From Epiperipatus broadwayi (Eukaryota > Onychophora > Udeonychophora > Euonychophora > Peripatidae), in contig JAQFVV010006222.1 in assembly GCA_028023455.1 (NCBI GenBank), positions 856,001-920,000 of the forward strand: DNA of 64,000 nt. The letters run 5' to 3'. Of this stretch, positions 1 to 11,120 are shown piece by piece. Within the stretch, counting starts at the first letter, position 1, and every line of letters begins with the position of its first letter. A program made the translations under genes and the position numbers. The notes beneath the pieces are model-generated. The model did no database searches and was not told the origin of the DNA. It saw only the letters and a program-made list of their open reading frames with translations.

Positions 1-589
1 CTTATAATGTATAGCCAGGGATAAGAAAAATTGTTTACTGATCTAAGGACAAGTAAAAGATTTAGCATTAGAAAGAGGAGGTTTGAATGCATTTATTTTT
101 AACAAATGCACTCTTGTAGTAAGTCGCCTTTGAGTTAACTCCTAGATATATACCATGATATTTGATAAAATATTGTATAATTGGTAAAGTGACAGCGCAT
201 GATACTTCAAGAACGATACATGCTATATCTTGGTTAGAAAAAAAAGGATAGGGAGGGTTTGATTTGACAAATGCGAGGGAATTGAATAACCAACAAATAG
301 AATAAAGGTTAATAAATATTTCAATAATATTTAAGCGTCGATCTGTTTTGTTTGTTTTTTAGTTATTATAATTAATTCATATCTTTCATTTTGTAATCTT
401 TTGGTTCGTTAAAAAGAAAATAATTTTAAGGTTTGCAATTGGTGATTACCATTCGTAAATAAATTAACCATTATTCTAAAAAAAAAATTATAATATAGTC
501 TAGGCAGAAATGTTTAGTGGCGCCCTCGAACGACGACCGTTCGTTGCAATCTCGTAAAATTTAAGAGCATAACAAAATGTTTTGTTACA
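1..589 (+). mobile_element. 5' long terminal repeat of a Ty3/gypsy-like element
   Basis: This stretch recurs at 2867-3458 in the same orientation. By eye the two copies differ by about 7% over their first 230 bases, mostly transitions, so the insertion is not recent. A TG...CA terminus can be drawn at 8-589 (start TGTATAG, end TTGTTACA). However, the shared sequence already begins at base 1, so the true 5' end may lie upstream of the window. A TGGCGCC motif, the usual start of a tRNA-Lys-type primer binding site, occurs at about 515-521, inside the repeat rather than just after it. LTRs carry promoter and polyadenylation signals, but none can be pinpointed here. Confidence 0.75.
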
Positions 590-769
590 GAGGGTAGGAG
601 TGGGTAAAATTAAAGAAAATGGCAGCTCAACATGTAGGGCTCGTTAACTAAATAAACGGCTTGAGATTAGGGTAAAAGTGGAGTAAAGCAGGTTTGGGTG
701 GTTAGGGCGAGGAGTTAGTGTCCCAATAGGGGAGAGTTTTGAGTTTGAAATAAAGAAAAAAGAAATAGA

Positions 770-1747
770 ATGAGTAAAGATGAAAGTACTATAGAAAGCC
801 CGGTGGTGACATTTAAAAACCCCGAGTGTTATCAGTTCGAAAAAATACTAAAAGCTATCGCTGAGCTAAAAGAAATAGTAATCAAAGATAGGGAAGAAAT
901 TAAGGAAATGAAAGTAATGATCCAAGATTTCAGAAAAGATGTAAATGAATTAAAAAAGAAAGAAGAAAAGAGAAATGGTGAAAAAAAAGATGAAGGGGAT
1001 ATAGTAAGTGCAGGTTACGAAGGTAATAAGGTTACGGAAGAAAAGATAGAAAGTGAAAAGAAAGAACAGACCGTAGGGGAGATAGAATCGAGTCCGAAAA
1101 GAAAAAGGAACACAGTAATAGATTTGAATAAAAGTATAATGGAAAGGACACTTAATGAAGCAGAGGAAGAAGCTAAATATGAAAGACCAGCATTAGCAAA
1201 ATTTATTCAAATAAAAGTATTTAAAGGCGATGGGGAAGAAAACCCATTCGATTATTTGGATAGCTTAAATGATTTTTTTTATTTCCATAAGTCAAATGAA
1301 AAGGAGAAGGTCATTATAGCGATGAGCCATTTAAGTGGCCCTGCTCGAGAATGGTGGAAGGCAGTGAACTATAACCCTCAAACATTCCAAGAATACAAAA
1401 TGATGATTCTGAGAGGTTTCTGGAGTGTGAAAAAACAAGAGGCTATACGTATGAAAACATCACAGAAAAAATATAGAGCAGATAGAAATGAAACCTATAG
1501 CCAGCTTTTCCAATGACAGGCAGTGAAACTTAGAGTGCTGGAGGCTTACCCGATGGATCAATTCCAGATTGTAAGGACTATAAGATATAATCTTCCAATG
1601 GGGGTTCAGCGTAGGATGGCTGAAAACCGACATTTGTCAATAGAGGAAGGACTAGAGATATTAGGCGATATGGAGTATAGTGAGCCAGAAGAAGGGGAAG
1701 ATACTAAAGTTAGGTGGGGAAATTGTAATGAACCCGTGAAAGAATAA
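770..1747 (+). pseudogene. gag: gag polyprotein gene of an LTR retrotransposon, interrupted by an in-frame TGA
   Basis: One reading frame runs from ATG 770 to TAA 1745-1747 (325 sense positions) and is broken only by TGA at 1514-1516. The sequence on both sides is in the same phase, so a single point change explains the break. Residues 22-66 are a lysine/glutamate-rich probable coiled coil, followed by a charged linker up to about 135. Residues about 146-248 look like the retrotransposon Gag (capsid) domain, with the FKGDGEENPFDYLDSL segment and the LSGPAREWW motif. In this family Gag forms the cytoplasmic particle that packages the RNA. After the stop about 77 more codons follow and end before any clear CCHC zinc knuckle. 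No protease, reverse transcriptase or integrase follows. This is either a pseudogene or a gag-only non-autonomous element; stop-codon readthrough is possible but unsupported. Confidence 0.8.
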
Positions 1748-2866
1748 CTATACCCTAAGAAAGAATGGGAAAAGACCTCATGACGTAATTAAAGTTTTTT
1801 TTTAAGTTTTTTTTTTTTGCTTGTTGGGAAAGAGTGCAATGAGCTGGTATTTTTCTGCCAGCTCATAATCATACATATATATACACATATTTTGTAAAAA
1901 TAAAAAATATATATTGTAATAAACTTATTTTATTACAACTAAATAAACATGCACATATATATTTTGTTAAAATATAAATATCATTTTATAATACATAATT
2001 TTAAAAAAATAAATTAACACTTAGTTTTAAAATGGGGATTTAAGAAGTTAAAATAAATTAGATCAAGATCTTGCTTATTGATAAAAGTTTGTCTTTTGTT
2101 TAGTCTTTAAAAAAATTCTTAAAGATAGAAAGTAAGAGAAAGCAATTAGTTCTATTGTTGGGACTTTGACAGTGAAGGTATTTTTATGCTATCTATTACA
2201 CTGATCAATTGGAATGTTTCTTTGAATTTTACAATAAAATATGAAATAAAAAAAGAGAATATTAAAGGTGTGAACTGAGACTTTGGAAGAAAAAAAATAT
2301 AATTACGGACTTTCCTTTTGTTCAAAAATTAATTAGATTTCTGCCGAAGTCAAAATCTCATCTATAAGTTTCAATTCGGCTCAGACTGTTGAATAGTAAA
2401 GACCTAAAAAGCACAAGGAGAAAATGTTGAATGGCTAGAGCTAACAGAACTTTCCCTTTTGGGAACCTCTTGCTATTACCACCTGGAACTGCCTTGTAAA
2501 TGCTGGACATAGAGAGCTAGCCAAGGAGAAAGGACTGGAAGAAGATACAGACAAACCACGGAGAATATAGAGTGAAATTTTCCACCCACACAGGATCTAC
2601 ACTGATCGATCAGGGTAAATAAACTTTTTTTTGTTGTAATTTCAAGAGACATTTGCGTAATAGATTTAAAAAAAAAGAAAAAAGAAAGAAAAGCCTTCAC
2701 TTAAAATATCTCAAAGTTTCAGCAATAGAAAGAGAGGGATATAGTCTTTAAGTAAATGCACTTACTAATTTAAATTAACCCACATTATATTGTTTTTTTT
2801 AGTATTTAATTTTTTTTTGTTGCAGCCTATTAATTAAACTTACCTTTAGTTTCTATGATTGTTGTT
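1748..2866. mobile_element. internal region of the LTR element lacking pol
   Basis: Between gag and the second LTR there is only AT-rich sequence with no reading frame of retroviral pol size. Purine-rich runs at about 2667-2691 and 2729-2741 are candidate polypurine tracts, but neither abuts the LTR start. Around 2575-2615 a short plus-strand frame reads VKFSTHTGSTLIDQG, which resembles a degraded aspartic-protease DTG site with the Asp changed. That reading is weak. The region suggests an internally deleted element needing enzymes in trans. Confidence 0.5.
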
Positions 2867-3458
2867 CTTATAATGTATAGCTAGGGATAAGAAAAATTGT
2901 TTACTCGATCTAAGGACCAGTAAAAGATTTAGCATTAGAAAGAGGAGGTTTGAGTGCATTTATTTTTAACAAACGCACTCTTATAGTAAGTTGCCCTTGA
3001 GTTCACTCCTAGATATATACCATGATATTTGATAAAATATTGTATAATTGGTAAAGTGATGGTGCATGATCCTTAAAGAACGATACATGCTAAATCTTGG
3101 TTAGAAAGAAAAAGGATCAGGAGGGTTTGATTTGACAAATGCGAGGGAAGGGAATAACCAACAAATAGAATAGAGGTTAATAAATATTTCAACAATATTT
3201 AAGCATCAATCTGTTTGTTTTTTTTTAGTTATTATAATTAATTCTTATCTTTCATTTTGTAGTCTTTTGGTCCATTAAAAAGAAAATAATTTGAAGGTTT
3301 GCAATTGGTGATTACCGTTCGTAAATAAATTAACCGTTATTATAAATAAAAAAAATTTATAATACGGTCTAGGCAGAAATGTTTAGTGGCGCCCTCAAAC
3401 AGCCACCATTCGTTGCAATCTCGTAAAATTTAAGAGCGTAACAAAATGTTTTGTTACA
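2867..3458 (+). mobile_element. 3' long terminal repeat of the same element
   Basis: Direct repeat of 1-589, sharing the start CTTATAATGTATAG, the TGGCGCCCTC motif and the TTGTTACA end. Similarity stops abruptly after 3458, where unrelated AT-rich DNA begins. The TG...CA version of the repeat is 2874-3458. Target-site duplications cannot be tested because the left flank is off the window. Confidence 0.75.
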
Positions 3459-4164
3459 ACATCAATATAATTTTTTAAAATTTAGTTTTAAAATTACGAG
3501 TCATCATTAAATATTATCAAATTATTTAATACCTTAAATATAAAATATTTTTATCTAAAAAAATAAATATCTTTATTAAAACAATTTTTATTATTTTAAT
3601 AACCTAAAATTGACTTAAAATTAAATATTACACTTAAATAAAATAATAATAATTTTATTCGTTACTTTTCTAATATTATCTCTAGACTGAATATTTGTTA
3701 CAATTTATTGTGTATCAAATTTTTGTTAACAAGCTAAAATTAAAGTTTTCTTTCCATAACTTTCTGTAAGCCTACATATTCAAACAATCACTTCTAATCA
3801 CGTGATACTTTCAGCACATTTTAAACTAATATTAAATTAACTATCTCTTAAAAAATGTTTAAAACAAAATAATTACCTTAAACCTGTAATATTTACTGCT
3901 ACAATTAAGCTATTCTATCTCAGTATTTTTAAAATATAATAAATAAAAATTAAGATTATCTTTTAAACAGTTTATTATATCATTATATTATCTAATTAAT
4001 CTCCAAATGATTTTCAAACTAATATATCCTTATAAGCTCCTATCTACTGAGTTTGAATCCCTACTACCTATAATATCACAATTATATGCTAGAAATTAAC
4101 CTATTTTTTTAAATATAAATACTTTTCCAACCCTAGCTAACTATCTGTACCAATTATAAAGGCT

Positions 4165-4230
<66 letters not shown>

Positions 4231-6140
4231 AAAGTTAGACAATCATATATTATAATTACATTTACAAAGTAATTCATGAATATATTATTTATTTTTTTGA
4301 AATTCAATCTCAGATCTTTTAAAAGTGATGTTTTATCATTTCTTTTTGTAAAAATGCACTCCATATTAATTTGTATGCATCAATCCAGTTATAACTTCCT
4401 ATTTTCATCACTATTAGTAGTTATTCATAAACAAATACAGACACAGGAACTCCAAAAATAAAAATAATAAATGTAATAGTAACATGTCATTTGATTCTTA
4501 AAATTTAGTACATTAATTAGAGTATTTCTTTTATTTGATATCTAGAAAGACATTTGTTATAAAATTTAGTTATTAATGGTTACCAGATGATAGTATAATT
4601 CATCTCCCATCTATAAGCTCCTCTCCCCAGCAGTTTCTGCATTTTGCCTTTATTTAATAAGACCTTGCTGATTAAAACTTAAAAAGAACATGCATGTGGA
4701 AATCATTTTTATTATCAAACTTTTAACAAAAATTTTAAAATAGACTTTTACAATGTTAAATGCAAATTAATGTCAGATCAGTAATTATATAATTTAGTAG
4801 TCAGAGTTCTAATTGTAGACATGCTTTGATCTTTAACCAAGAATATTAATATTTAATAACATTAGTAGAAGGCATTAGAGCAAAGAGAAAATAAATGCTT
4901 TTGTTAATATAATGACATTATCATTAAATGCTAAAAAAGAAAGATGACTATAGTTATAGTGGAATCGAGACAAAATATAGTTCAAGTCTAGATGAAAGAT
5001 ATATATTAATTATCAGGCTAGCTATGGTCGCTAGCTATGGTCAAAATCTTTTTTTTTTAATTTCCAAGCTTGATAGGAAAAAAGAGTCTTCATTAACATG
5101 ATAAAAACCAGCAATCAGTTTAAGGATATGCATTAACTACATTAACATTTGATAAAACACTGATAATTCAAGTTTACAATAGATGTGAAAAAGACAGAGA
5201 AAAAATCCTCTTAATAAATATGTCAGAGATATGAAAAAGAAAAGATTAAATATTACAAAACTTTGACAGACAAAATACATGGGCTCCAATGAAAAGATAT
5301 GTGAGATGAAAAGATTAAATGAGGAATAGTGCTGGAGTGATGTGAAATTACATTCAAACTTTCAATCTTCGGTAGAATGGGAATAATTGAAAAATAATAA
5401 ATTGGTAGTCACTTTTACTAATAATTAATGTCTTTTTGGATTCCATAATTTTTGAATATTTTACTTTAGTTTTAATTAAAAAGCAAAATCATAAAAAAAA
5501 TTATTTTATTTTTAGATACTAACAATAAATATATATTGATTCACATAAATACTCTTCACAAATCAATTTTGCCATAAGAAGTTTGGCAATATCGATTTAA
5601 ATATATGATCTCTAATTAATTTGTCAAGCTAATCATTCCATTTAAAGTTGAAGTCTAGAAGATATTTCAATATTAAAAAAGATAATTTTAATAATTTCAT
5701 TACATAAAAAATATTAATGAATGTAATACATATTTGGATTAATAATCTTTCCTCCAAAGAATTAACAATATATGCAAAATATTATCTTATATCATATGAC
5801 TAATGCACATTTTGCAGATTAACAAGTATCAGCAAAAAAGACTACATTAGATTAATATCTCTTTGGCCAATTGAAAACATTCCTTTACGTAGGGAAATTA
5901 GGAATGTCATACATTTGCATAATGCATTACTAAAACATGTAAAGATTTTTTACTCATGACATCATTTAATATTGAATACTTTGCTAATTAGCAAGCTAAG
6001 AATACGAGTAGACATATTTAGATCCTTCTATGAATAAAAGCTTTTCTTGAATCATTTTATAGATTTATAGCACACACTGTGTATACATTAGTATATATAA
6101 TATTTTAGAAATACAAGCATAATTCATATACTTAAAGTTT
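3459..6140. other. AT-rich intergenic DNA with a (TA)n tract
   Basis: No supported gene. A (TA)n microsatellite of about 59 bp lies at 4168-4226; it produces a meaningless Tyr-Ile reading frame on the minus strand. The rest is low-complexity A/T-rich sequence with very few CpG dinucleotides. Confidence 0.7.
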
Positions 6141-6149
6141 AAATGTAAT

Positions 6150-6345
6150 ACAGAGGATTTGAGCACAGACTTTCACGCTTCCTTCAGCTATCCATTCTAT
6201 CCCATATAACTGATACACATGACACCACACATGTGATAAAGATAAATGACTTCTGATAAATGTATTTCATGTTGAACCATCACTCATCAGTTGATCCAGA
6301 TCATACTCTCCCACATATATCTATATACATATTGAAGCAGTCAGA
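6150..6345 (+). repeat. R440 dispersed repeat, partial copy A
   Basis: Shares with the copies at 17394-18112 the order GAGCACAGACTTTCA, a TCCATTCTATC segment, GATAAATG, TATTTCATG, CATCAGTTGATCCAGA and CTCCCACA. Diverged and truncated. The plus orientation is defined here as reading from GAGCACAGACTTTCA toward CTCCCACAC. No coding potential. Confidence 0.6.
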
Positions 6346-6415
6346 TCTGAGTTCGATCCTAGCTTCATGACATCTAGCCATAAGCCCACTTCAACCACAT
6401 AATACTAACTTTAAA

Positions 6416-6650
6416 TTTCCGATGCAATGAGGCTTTATACGTTCAATCCACGCTAATTTCCATAAAGGAAACTTATTTTATAAATGCATACTAAAATTAA
6501 TTAGTTTCAGTTTAAAATTAATCAATGCTATTAATAAATTCATGATAGAATTATTCATGAATTTATATATTATAACTGCGTGGATTGTGCGTATATATTT
6601 GTAAATATTTAAATATATATAATTGTTTAAAAGTTTCATTGCATCGGGAA
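6416..6650. mobile_element. MITE-like element with terminal inverted repeats
   Basis: The left end, containing CGATGCAATGAGGCTTTATA and CAATCCACGC (6419-6453), is mirrored at 6578-6650 by GCGTGGATTGTGCGTATA and TTCATTGCATCGGGAA. A smaller perfect hairpin with 10-bp arms (AAATTCATGA) sits inside at about 6536-6565. No reading frame, so it would be non-autonomous. Confidence 0.55.
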
Positions 6651-6698
6651 TGTTTGATTTTATTTTTAAATAATTTGTTAAAGTTTAATGATTAAAAG

Positions 6699-6881
6699 CT
6701 ACATTCTTTCGATAAGCTTTCAGATTTTCCCTTTCCAAAAACAATAGTTAAAGTTTTATTAATTAGAAAAAAAGATAAGGATTTCCTAATTAAAATCATT
6801 TTCTGATTTTAAGAATTCATTTTCTAATTAGAAAATGAATTCAAGTTAATGAGTTTGAAAGCCTTATCGAAGGAATGTATC
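6699..6881. mobile_element. MITE-like hairpin containing a perfect 30-bp palindrome
   Basis: ACATTCTTTCGATAAGCTTT at 6701-6720 is mirrored by AAAGCCTTATCGAAGGAATG at about 6858-6877. Inside, 6813-6842 is a perfect 30-bp palindrome centred between 6827 and 6828, with GAATTC at both ends. There is no coding sequence. The arrangement fits a small foldback DNA transposon remnant. Confidence 0.5.
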
Positions 6882-6899
6882 TAAAAACAACCAGTGAAT

Positions 6900-7499
6900 C
6901 TAATAACATTGATAATGAAAGAAGCGCTAGCCTGAAGGCATCAGAGGACAGATATATAGCTCTGAAAAGTTTGGAGGAAAAAGATCATCTTTGTTGTAGA
7001 GAAGTGCAGTAAAGTCTGTGCGTTTTAAATAGTGTTTCGATCATGGTAAGGGGCTAAACATCAGGAATCTGGCTATCGGTTCCTGAAGTCCCCTGAAAAT
7101 CTTCAATGGAGCTGCTAAATTCTTTCCGGACAAATCAGGCTGCCAAAATCAAATAAAATGCTGTTCAAGTAATCAATCAAATGGTGCCTACGTTTTACCA
7201 ACTCGGACATGTAACCTAAGGGAACCAGCCCCGGAAGAAATGGGTAATATATTTCCATAAGGAACCCTAAACCATCTGGCCAGTTTCCGAACTTTACTTT
7301 ACACTCCCTTTAAGAGCTCTTTCATTCATTTATAATGTAATACTCTGTGTAAAACCTTTTATTTATGCTATTTTAAATTAGTAATTCTCTCAATCTCTAG
7401 TCTTTAAGTTTAACTTTCCTTCATTACTATGGTGTTTCATTTATTATATTATATATATTTAGTGTGTGATTTATTAATGTTGCTATTTTTAATTATATG
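6900..7499. other. Moderately GC-richer unique-looking stretch, no gene recognised
   Basis: Base composition is less AT-extreme at 6990-7300 than in the neighbours, and several CpGs occur. Only short open frames are seen, on both strands. A short minus-strand frame near 7125-7215 looks protein-like but has no supporting splice or domain signal. It could be a decayed transposon or an exon relic. Confidence 0.4.
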
Positions 7500-7642
7500 C
7501 CAATAATCCTTCGACTCGATGATCTCCCTCGTTTCCTTTGCCTTATACAAGTAATATAAGATTAAATTCTGATAGTTAATTCTCACCCATTAGAACTAGA
7601 TTTATACAGTTCGATCAATCATCGAGTCGAAAGAAATTATTA
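7500..7642. mobile_element. Short MITE-like element with ~24-bp inverted ends
   Basis: AATAATCCTTCGACTCGATG near the left end is mirrored by CATCGAGTCGAAAGAAATTA at the right (7620-7639). The total length is about 143 bp, with no reading frame. The right end runs straight into a separate A/T palindrome around TTATTAGCTAATAATAAATT. Confidence 0.5.
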
Positions 7643-8799
7643 AATGATTATTTTATTATTAGCTAATAATAAATTATTAGCTCCGTCTCTAATCTATGCC
7701 ACCGCTATTTTCAAGTTTCACTAATATTTACTTATTTATTCATATATAATCTTAAAATGTTTTTTTTGCAAAAGGCCGATAAAAGAATCGAATAAATATA
7801 TTCTAATTCAACTTTGTTATTTTATTTAAGATTCAGGAAGGGCACGATGATTGGGGCATAATTAATATGATTTACAAATACTTTAAAATAGTTTTTGTTA
7901 AAAGCTTGTTTGACTTTAATTAATTGATCAAGTCATCATGTAGAGCATTCCATATGGGTTTTAGTATTCAAACGATGACTATCAAGTCATCATCTTCAAA
8001 TGTTGCTGACGTAGGGCAATCTTCCGGTCCATTAGGCTGGTCAGTGATCATATTTCTGTTGTTTTAAATTATTGAGGAAGAAAGCACTTCCTCTCCTGTT
8101 CATATTAGTCAAAGGGCATAAGACTTGTCAGATGCAAGCCGCCATAGGACTTCGATTATCGACTAGCTATTATCTTTCAATTTCATTTTATAGCTCATAA
8201 TTCGTCAGCACCGTTACCTCTCTGTTCCAGTAAAGCCCGCTCTGATGCTCGTAATTCATGATAAAGTGATTTCAATTAAAGTCGAACAAATTATCCGTGA
8301 TAACTCAGAATAAGTTTTCCAATAAAGATTAAAGTTATGCCCTAAAATATGTATCTTGCTCTTCATGAATGAATTTGCAAATGTGAAAATAAATCTCACA
8401 TTCTGTCATAATAAAATTAGAGTAATAATTCCCTTTACTAATGAATACCTTTATCTGCCTTTTATTTCTTGTTGGGAGCATAGACATAGACTTTCAAATA
8501 TTGCATAATATTCATTGGCATATAATAAGGACCGCCACTCGTATTATAATTATAAACTTTGTTTAAGGACTAGAATTAATTAATTTAATCTTCATTTAAA
8601 ATTCAAACAAAACAAATTATTATTATTAAATATTTTCTAAACACACTTGGTTTCTTAGTTCTTAATTCTTTTATGATTATTTTAATGTTAATACTCACTG
8701 TCTGTGTTGGCAACCCGAACATATACATATGATTCGATTTAAAATTATTTTAGTCAGTTTATTATCAGATATTAGTGTCAGTTCAGGGGTCTCTAATCC
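7643..8799. other. AT-rich intergenic DNA
   Basis: No gene, RNA or repeat family could be supported. A few CpG-containing patches (about 8010-8260) stand out slightly from the AT-rich background. Confidence 0.5.
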
Positions 8800-8960
8800 T
8801 CACCAACCATTGAGCTAGTTTCTTGGCGCATAGCACTGTGCCATCGATTTAGATTTCTACTAATCTGAGCTGGTGAGTTGGGTTTGAATTCAGTTTGAAC
8901 CAGCTGAGTTTGGATCCGACTTGCAGTTTTTTTGGTGGGTTTTTCGACTGGTACAATATA
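8800..8960 (+). repeat. Possible diverged head module preceding R440
   Basis: Ends in TTTTTCGACTGGTACAATAT, almost the same as the end of the better-preserved module at 44340-44500 (TTTTTCGACCGGTACAATAT), and like that copy it sits directly before R440 sequence. Similarity further upstream is weak. Confidence 0.4.
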
Positions 8961-9545
8961 TATATAGTTATAGCTTGCTTTATATTAAGATAGAAAATCT
9001 TCAAACTTTAAACAATAGGCTTCAATACGCGCTACTCTCTAACTCTTCAACTATCCATACCATTAAAAATCTCATGATGGTATCATGCCCAAATCCCTTG
9101 TTACGGTTGATATTATTATCATGCCCATGTTGACCTTAAAACACTCAGACCCCTCATATATAAGACCTTGTCCATTCAAATACACAGACTATTGGCAATA
9201 ACAAGGAATTTGGGGATACCATCATAAGATTTTCAATGGTATGGATGGCTGAAGAGTTGGAGGGTGAAGTAGATTGAAGCCTGTCCTTTAAAGTTTGAAG
9301 ATTTTTTATTTTAATATAAAGTGAGCACTGATTATATATATGGCAAATCATGATCTGATCAACTGATAAATGCTGGTACAACACAAAACACATATATTGG
9401 AGATTATTTATTTTTTATCATGTGTAGCCATGTGTATTGGTTATATGAAATATAGTGGATAGCTAAAGAGAGCTTGAAAGTTTGTGTTCAAAATCTCCCA
9501 TACTTGAAAGTCTGTGTTCAAAATCTCCCATACTACATTTAAACT
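8961..9545. repeat. R440 repeat copy B, two inverted parts
   Basis: The left part (about 8965-9180, plus) and the right part (about 9181-9545, minus) mirror each other over the segment with ATATTAAGATAGAAAATCTTC and the 'CCATCATAAGATTTTCAATGG' region, giving a head-to-head arrangement. The right part continues into the CAACTGATAAATGCTGG and AAAGTTTGTGTTCAAAATC segments typical of minus-strand copies. Short open frames on both strands are by-products of the repeat. Confidence 0.6.
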
Positions 9546-10266
9546 TCAAGTTTATAAATTATACTTGCACACATTTACCTCACTTAGTGAAGGCAACTGG
9601 TCTCCCAAAACTCATCTTTAAGTAAGAATATCATATACAGAATAAGCATTTATGGGAAAAAATTGGCCAGTTACTTCAATTATAAATTGGGAATATTACA
9701 TAAAAAAAGAGAATATTACATAAAAAAATATAATTTATCAAGTACAGTATATATAAAAATTTTAAAAACCCTTAATGTGGATCAACAGTGTTGTATTATG
9801 CAGGTATTCACTTAAAATATGTATTTAGGTATGATAATGCAACTTTAAAAAAAAATATGTAGCTTAAAGTTGTTACTTCATGTAATCCATTCACCAAATC
9901 ATTATTATCCAGTTTGGTTTCCAAGCTCAAAAGATTTTCTTGATTTTTCCATGATCATATTAGTTGTTACCTGACTAAATAGAATTTCTAAATAAAAAAA
10001 ATGTAATATTGTAGAAAAAAAAAAATGTTTTGACTGTCCAAAAAGTACAACAAAGTAGACTGAGAAAGTGAAACTACACTAGCATTTGACAATTTTTTTG
10101 TATTCTTCTGAAGAACTATTTTCCATTAACCTTATAATTGAAGTTTTATATTTTTAAAATTTGTATTACACAGTATACTATATTACTTATGTGAAATTAT
10201 TACATTTAAAAAAAAAAAAACATTTAATTGATTGACCATAAAGACCTGCTATTTATCATTAGTGTA
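9546..10266. other. AT-rich intergenic DNA
   Basis: Low-complexity A/T-rich sequence with poly-A/T runs; nothing else seen. Confidence 0.6.
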
Positions 10267-11120
10267 ATATCATCATCATCATCATTATCAACCATTATCA
10301 ATCCACTGCAGGATGAAGGTCTCTCCAAGTTTAATCCATCTTCTCCGATCTTTAGATTCTCTTCTCCACATCACCCCTACACATTTTCTTATTTCATCCA
10401 TCCATCTTACATGTGGTCTCCTTCTGGGTCTTTTACAATCTCTTGGAATCCAGTTTAAAATTTCAATTGTCCATCTATTATCATCTCTTCTAGCAATATG
10501 TCCAGCCCAATTCCACTTCAATCTTTTAATTTTTTCAATGAAGTCAGTAACACCTGTTTGTTCTCTTACCCATACATTGCGTTTTCGATCTCTTATTGTT
10601 ACTCCCAACATACATCTCTCCATACTTCTTTGAGTGGTCTGAAGTCTCTGTATTGATCTTCTATTAAGTGTCCAAGTCTCAGATCCATAAGTAAGAACTG
10701 GTAAAACACATTTGTTAAAAACCTTTCTTTTCAAACACATAGGCATATTTCCTTTTAATATCAAGTTATTTCTACCAAAAGCACTCCAACCAAGTTTAAT
10801 TCTATGATTAATTTCCTCTATTATGTTTCCATCTGTATTAATAATCTGACCAAGGTATTTGTAACTCTAAACTTCTTCTAATTCATCATAATCAATCTTT
10901 ATTTTCATATTTTGAGCAAATCGATTAAACATTACTTTAGTCTTTTTAACATTTATCTTTAGTCCTACTTTCCTACTTTCATCTGATAACTCCTGCAACA
11001 TTTCCTGCAGCTCGGAAGCATTTTGCAAAAACAACTACATCATCTGCGAAATCTAAATGACTTAAATAATCTCCATTTACTTTCACTCCTTTAGTTTCCC
11101 ATTTTAATCCACAAAATACA
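10267..11120 (-). pseudogene. RTE-type LINE, 5'-truncated copy: reverse transcriptase 3' part
   Basis: The minus strand encodes the C-terminal part of an RTE-clade endonuclease/reverse transcriptase. An open stretch of 158 codons (10764 down to the TGA at 10288) carries the family hallmarks VLPVLTYGSETWTLNRR, an MLGV segment followed by RDRKRNVW, LKWNWAGHIARRDDNRW and a C-terminal QWIDNG. Upstream (10765-11120) the frame is broken by stops and shifts, yet the catalytic FADD box of the reverse transcriptase is still readable at 11039-11050. The 3' end runs into a short (ATC)n tract at about 10267-10290, typical of RTE tails. Such proteins nick DNA and copy their own RNA into it. This copy is dead and 5'-truncated. 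A longer relative is at 37738-40265. Confidence 0.85.

Noticed and set aside
4137-4364. Minus-strand frame rich in Tyr-Ile repeats
   Set aside because: Product of the (TA)n tract.
6330-6400. tRNA box-B-like GAGTTCGATCCTAG as a SINE or tRNA
   Set aside because: A B-box alone without box A or a fold; frequent by chance over 64 kb.
10228-10633. Plus-strand frames over the RTE fragment
   Set aside because: Shadows of the minus-strand reverse transcriptase.
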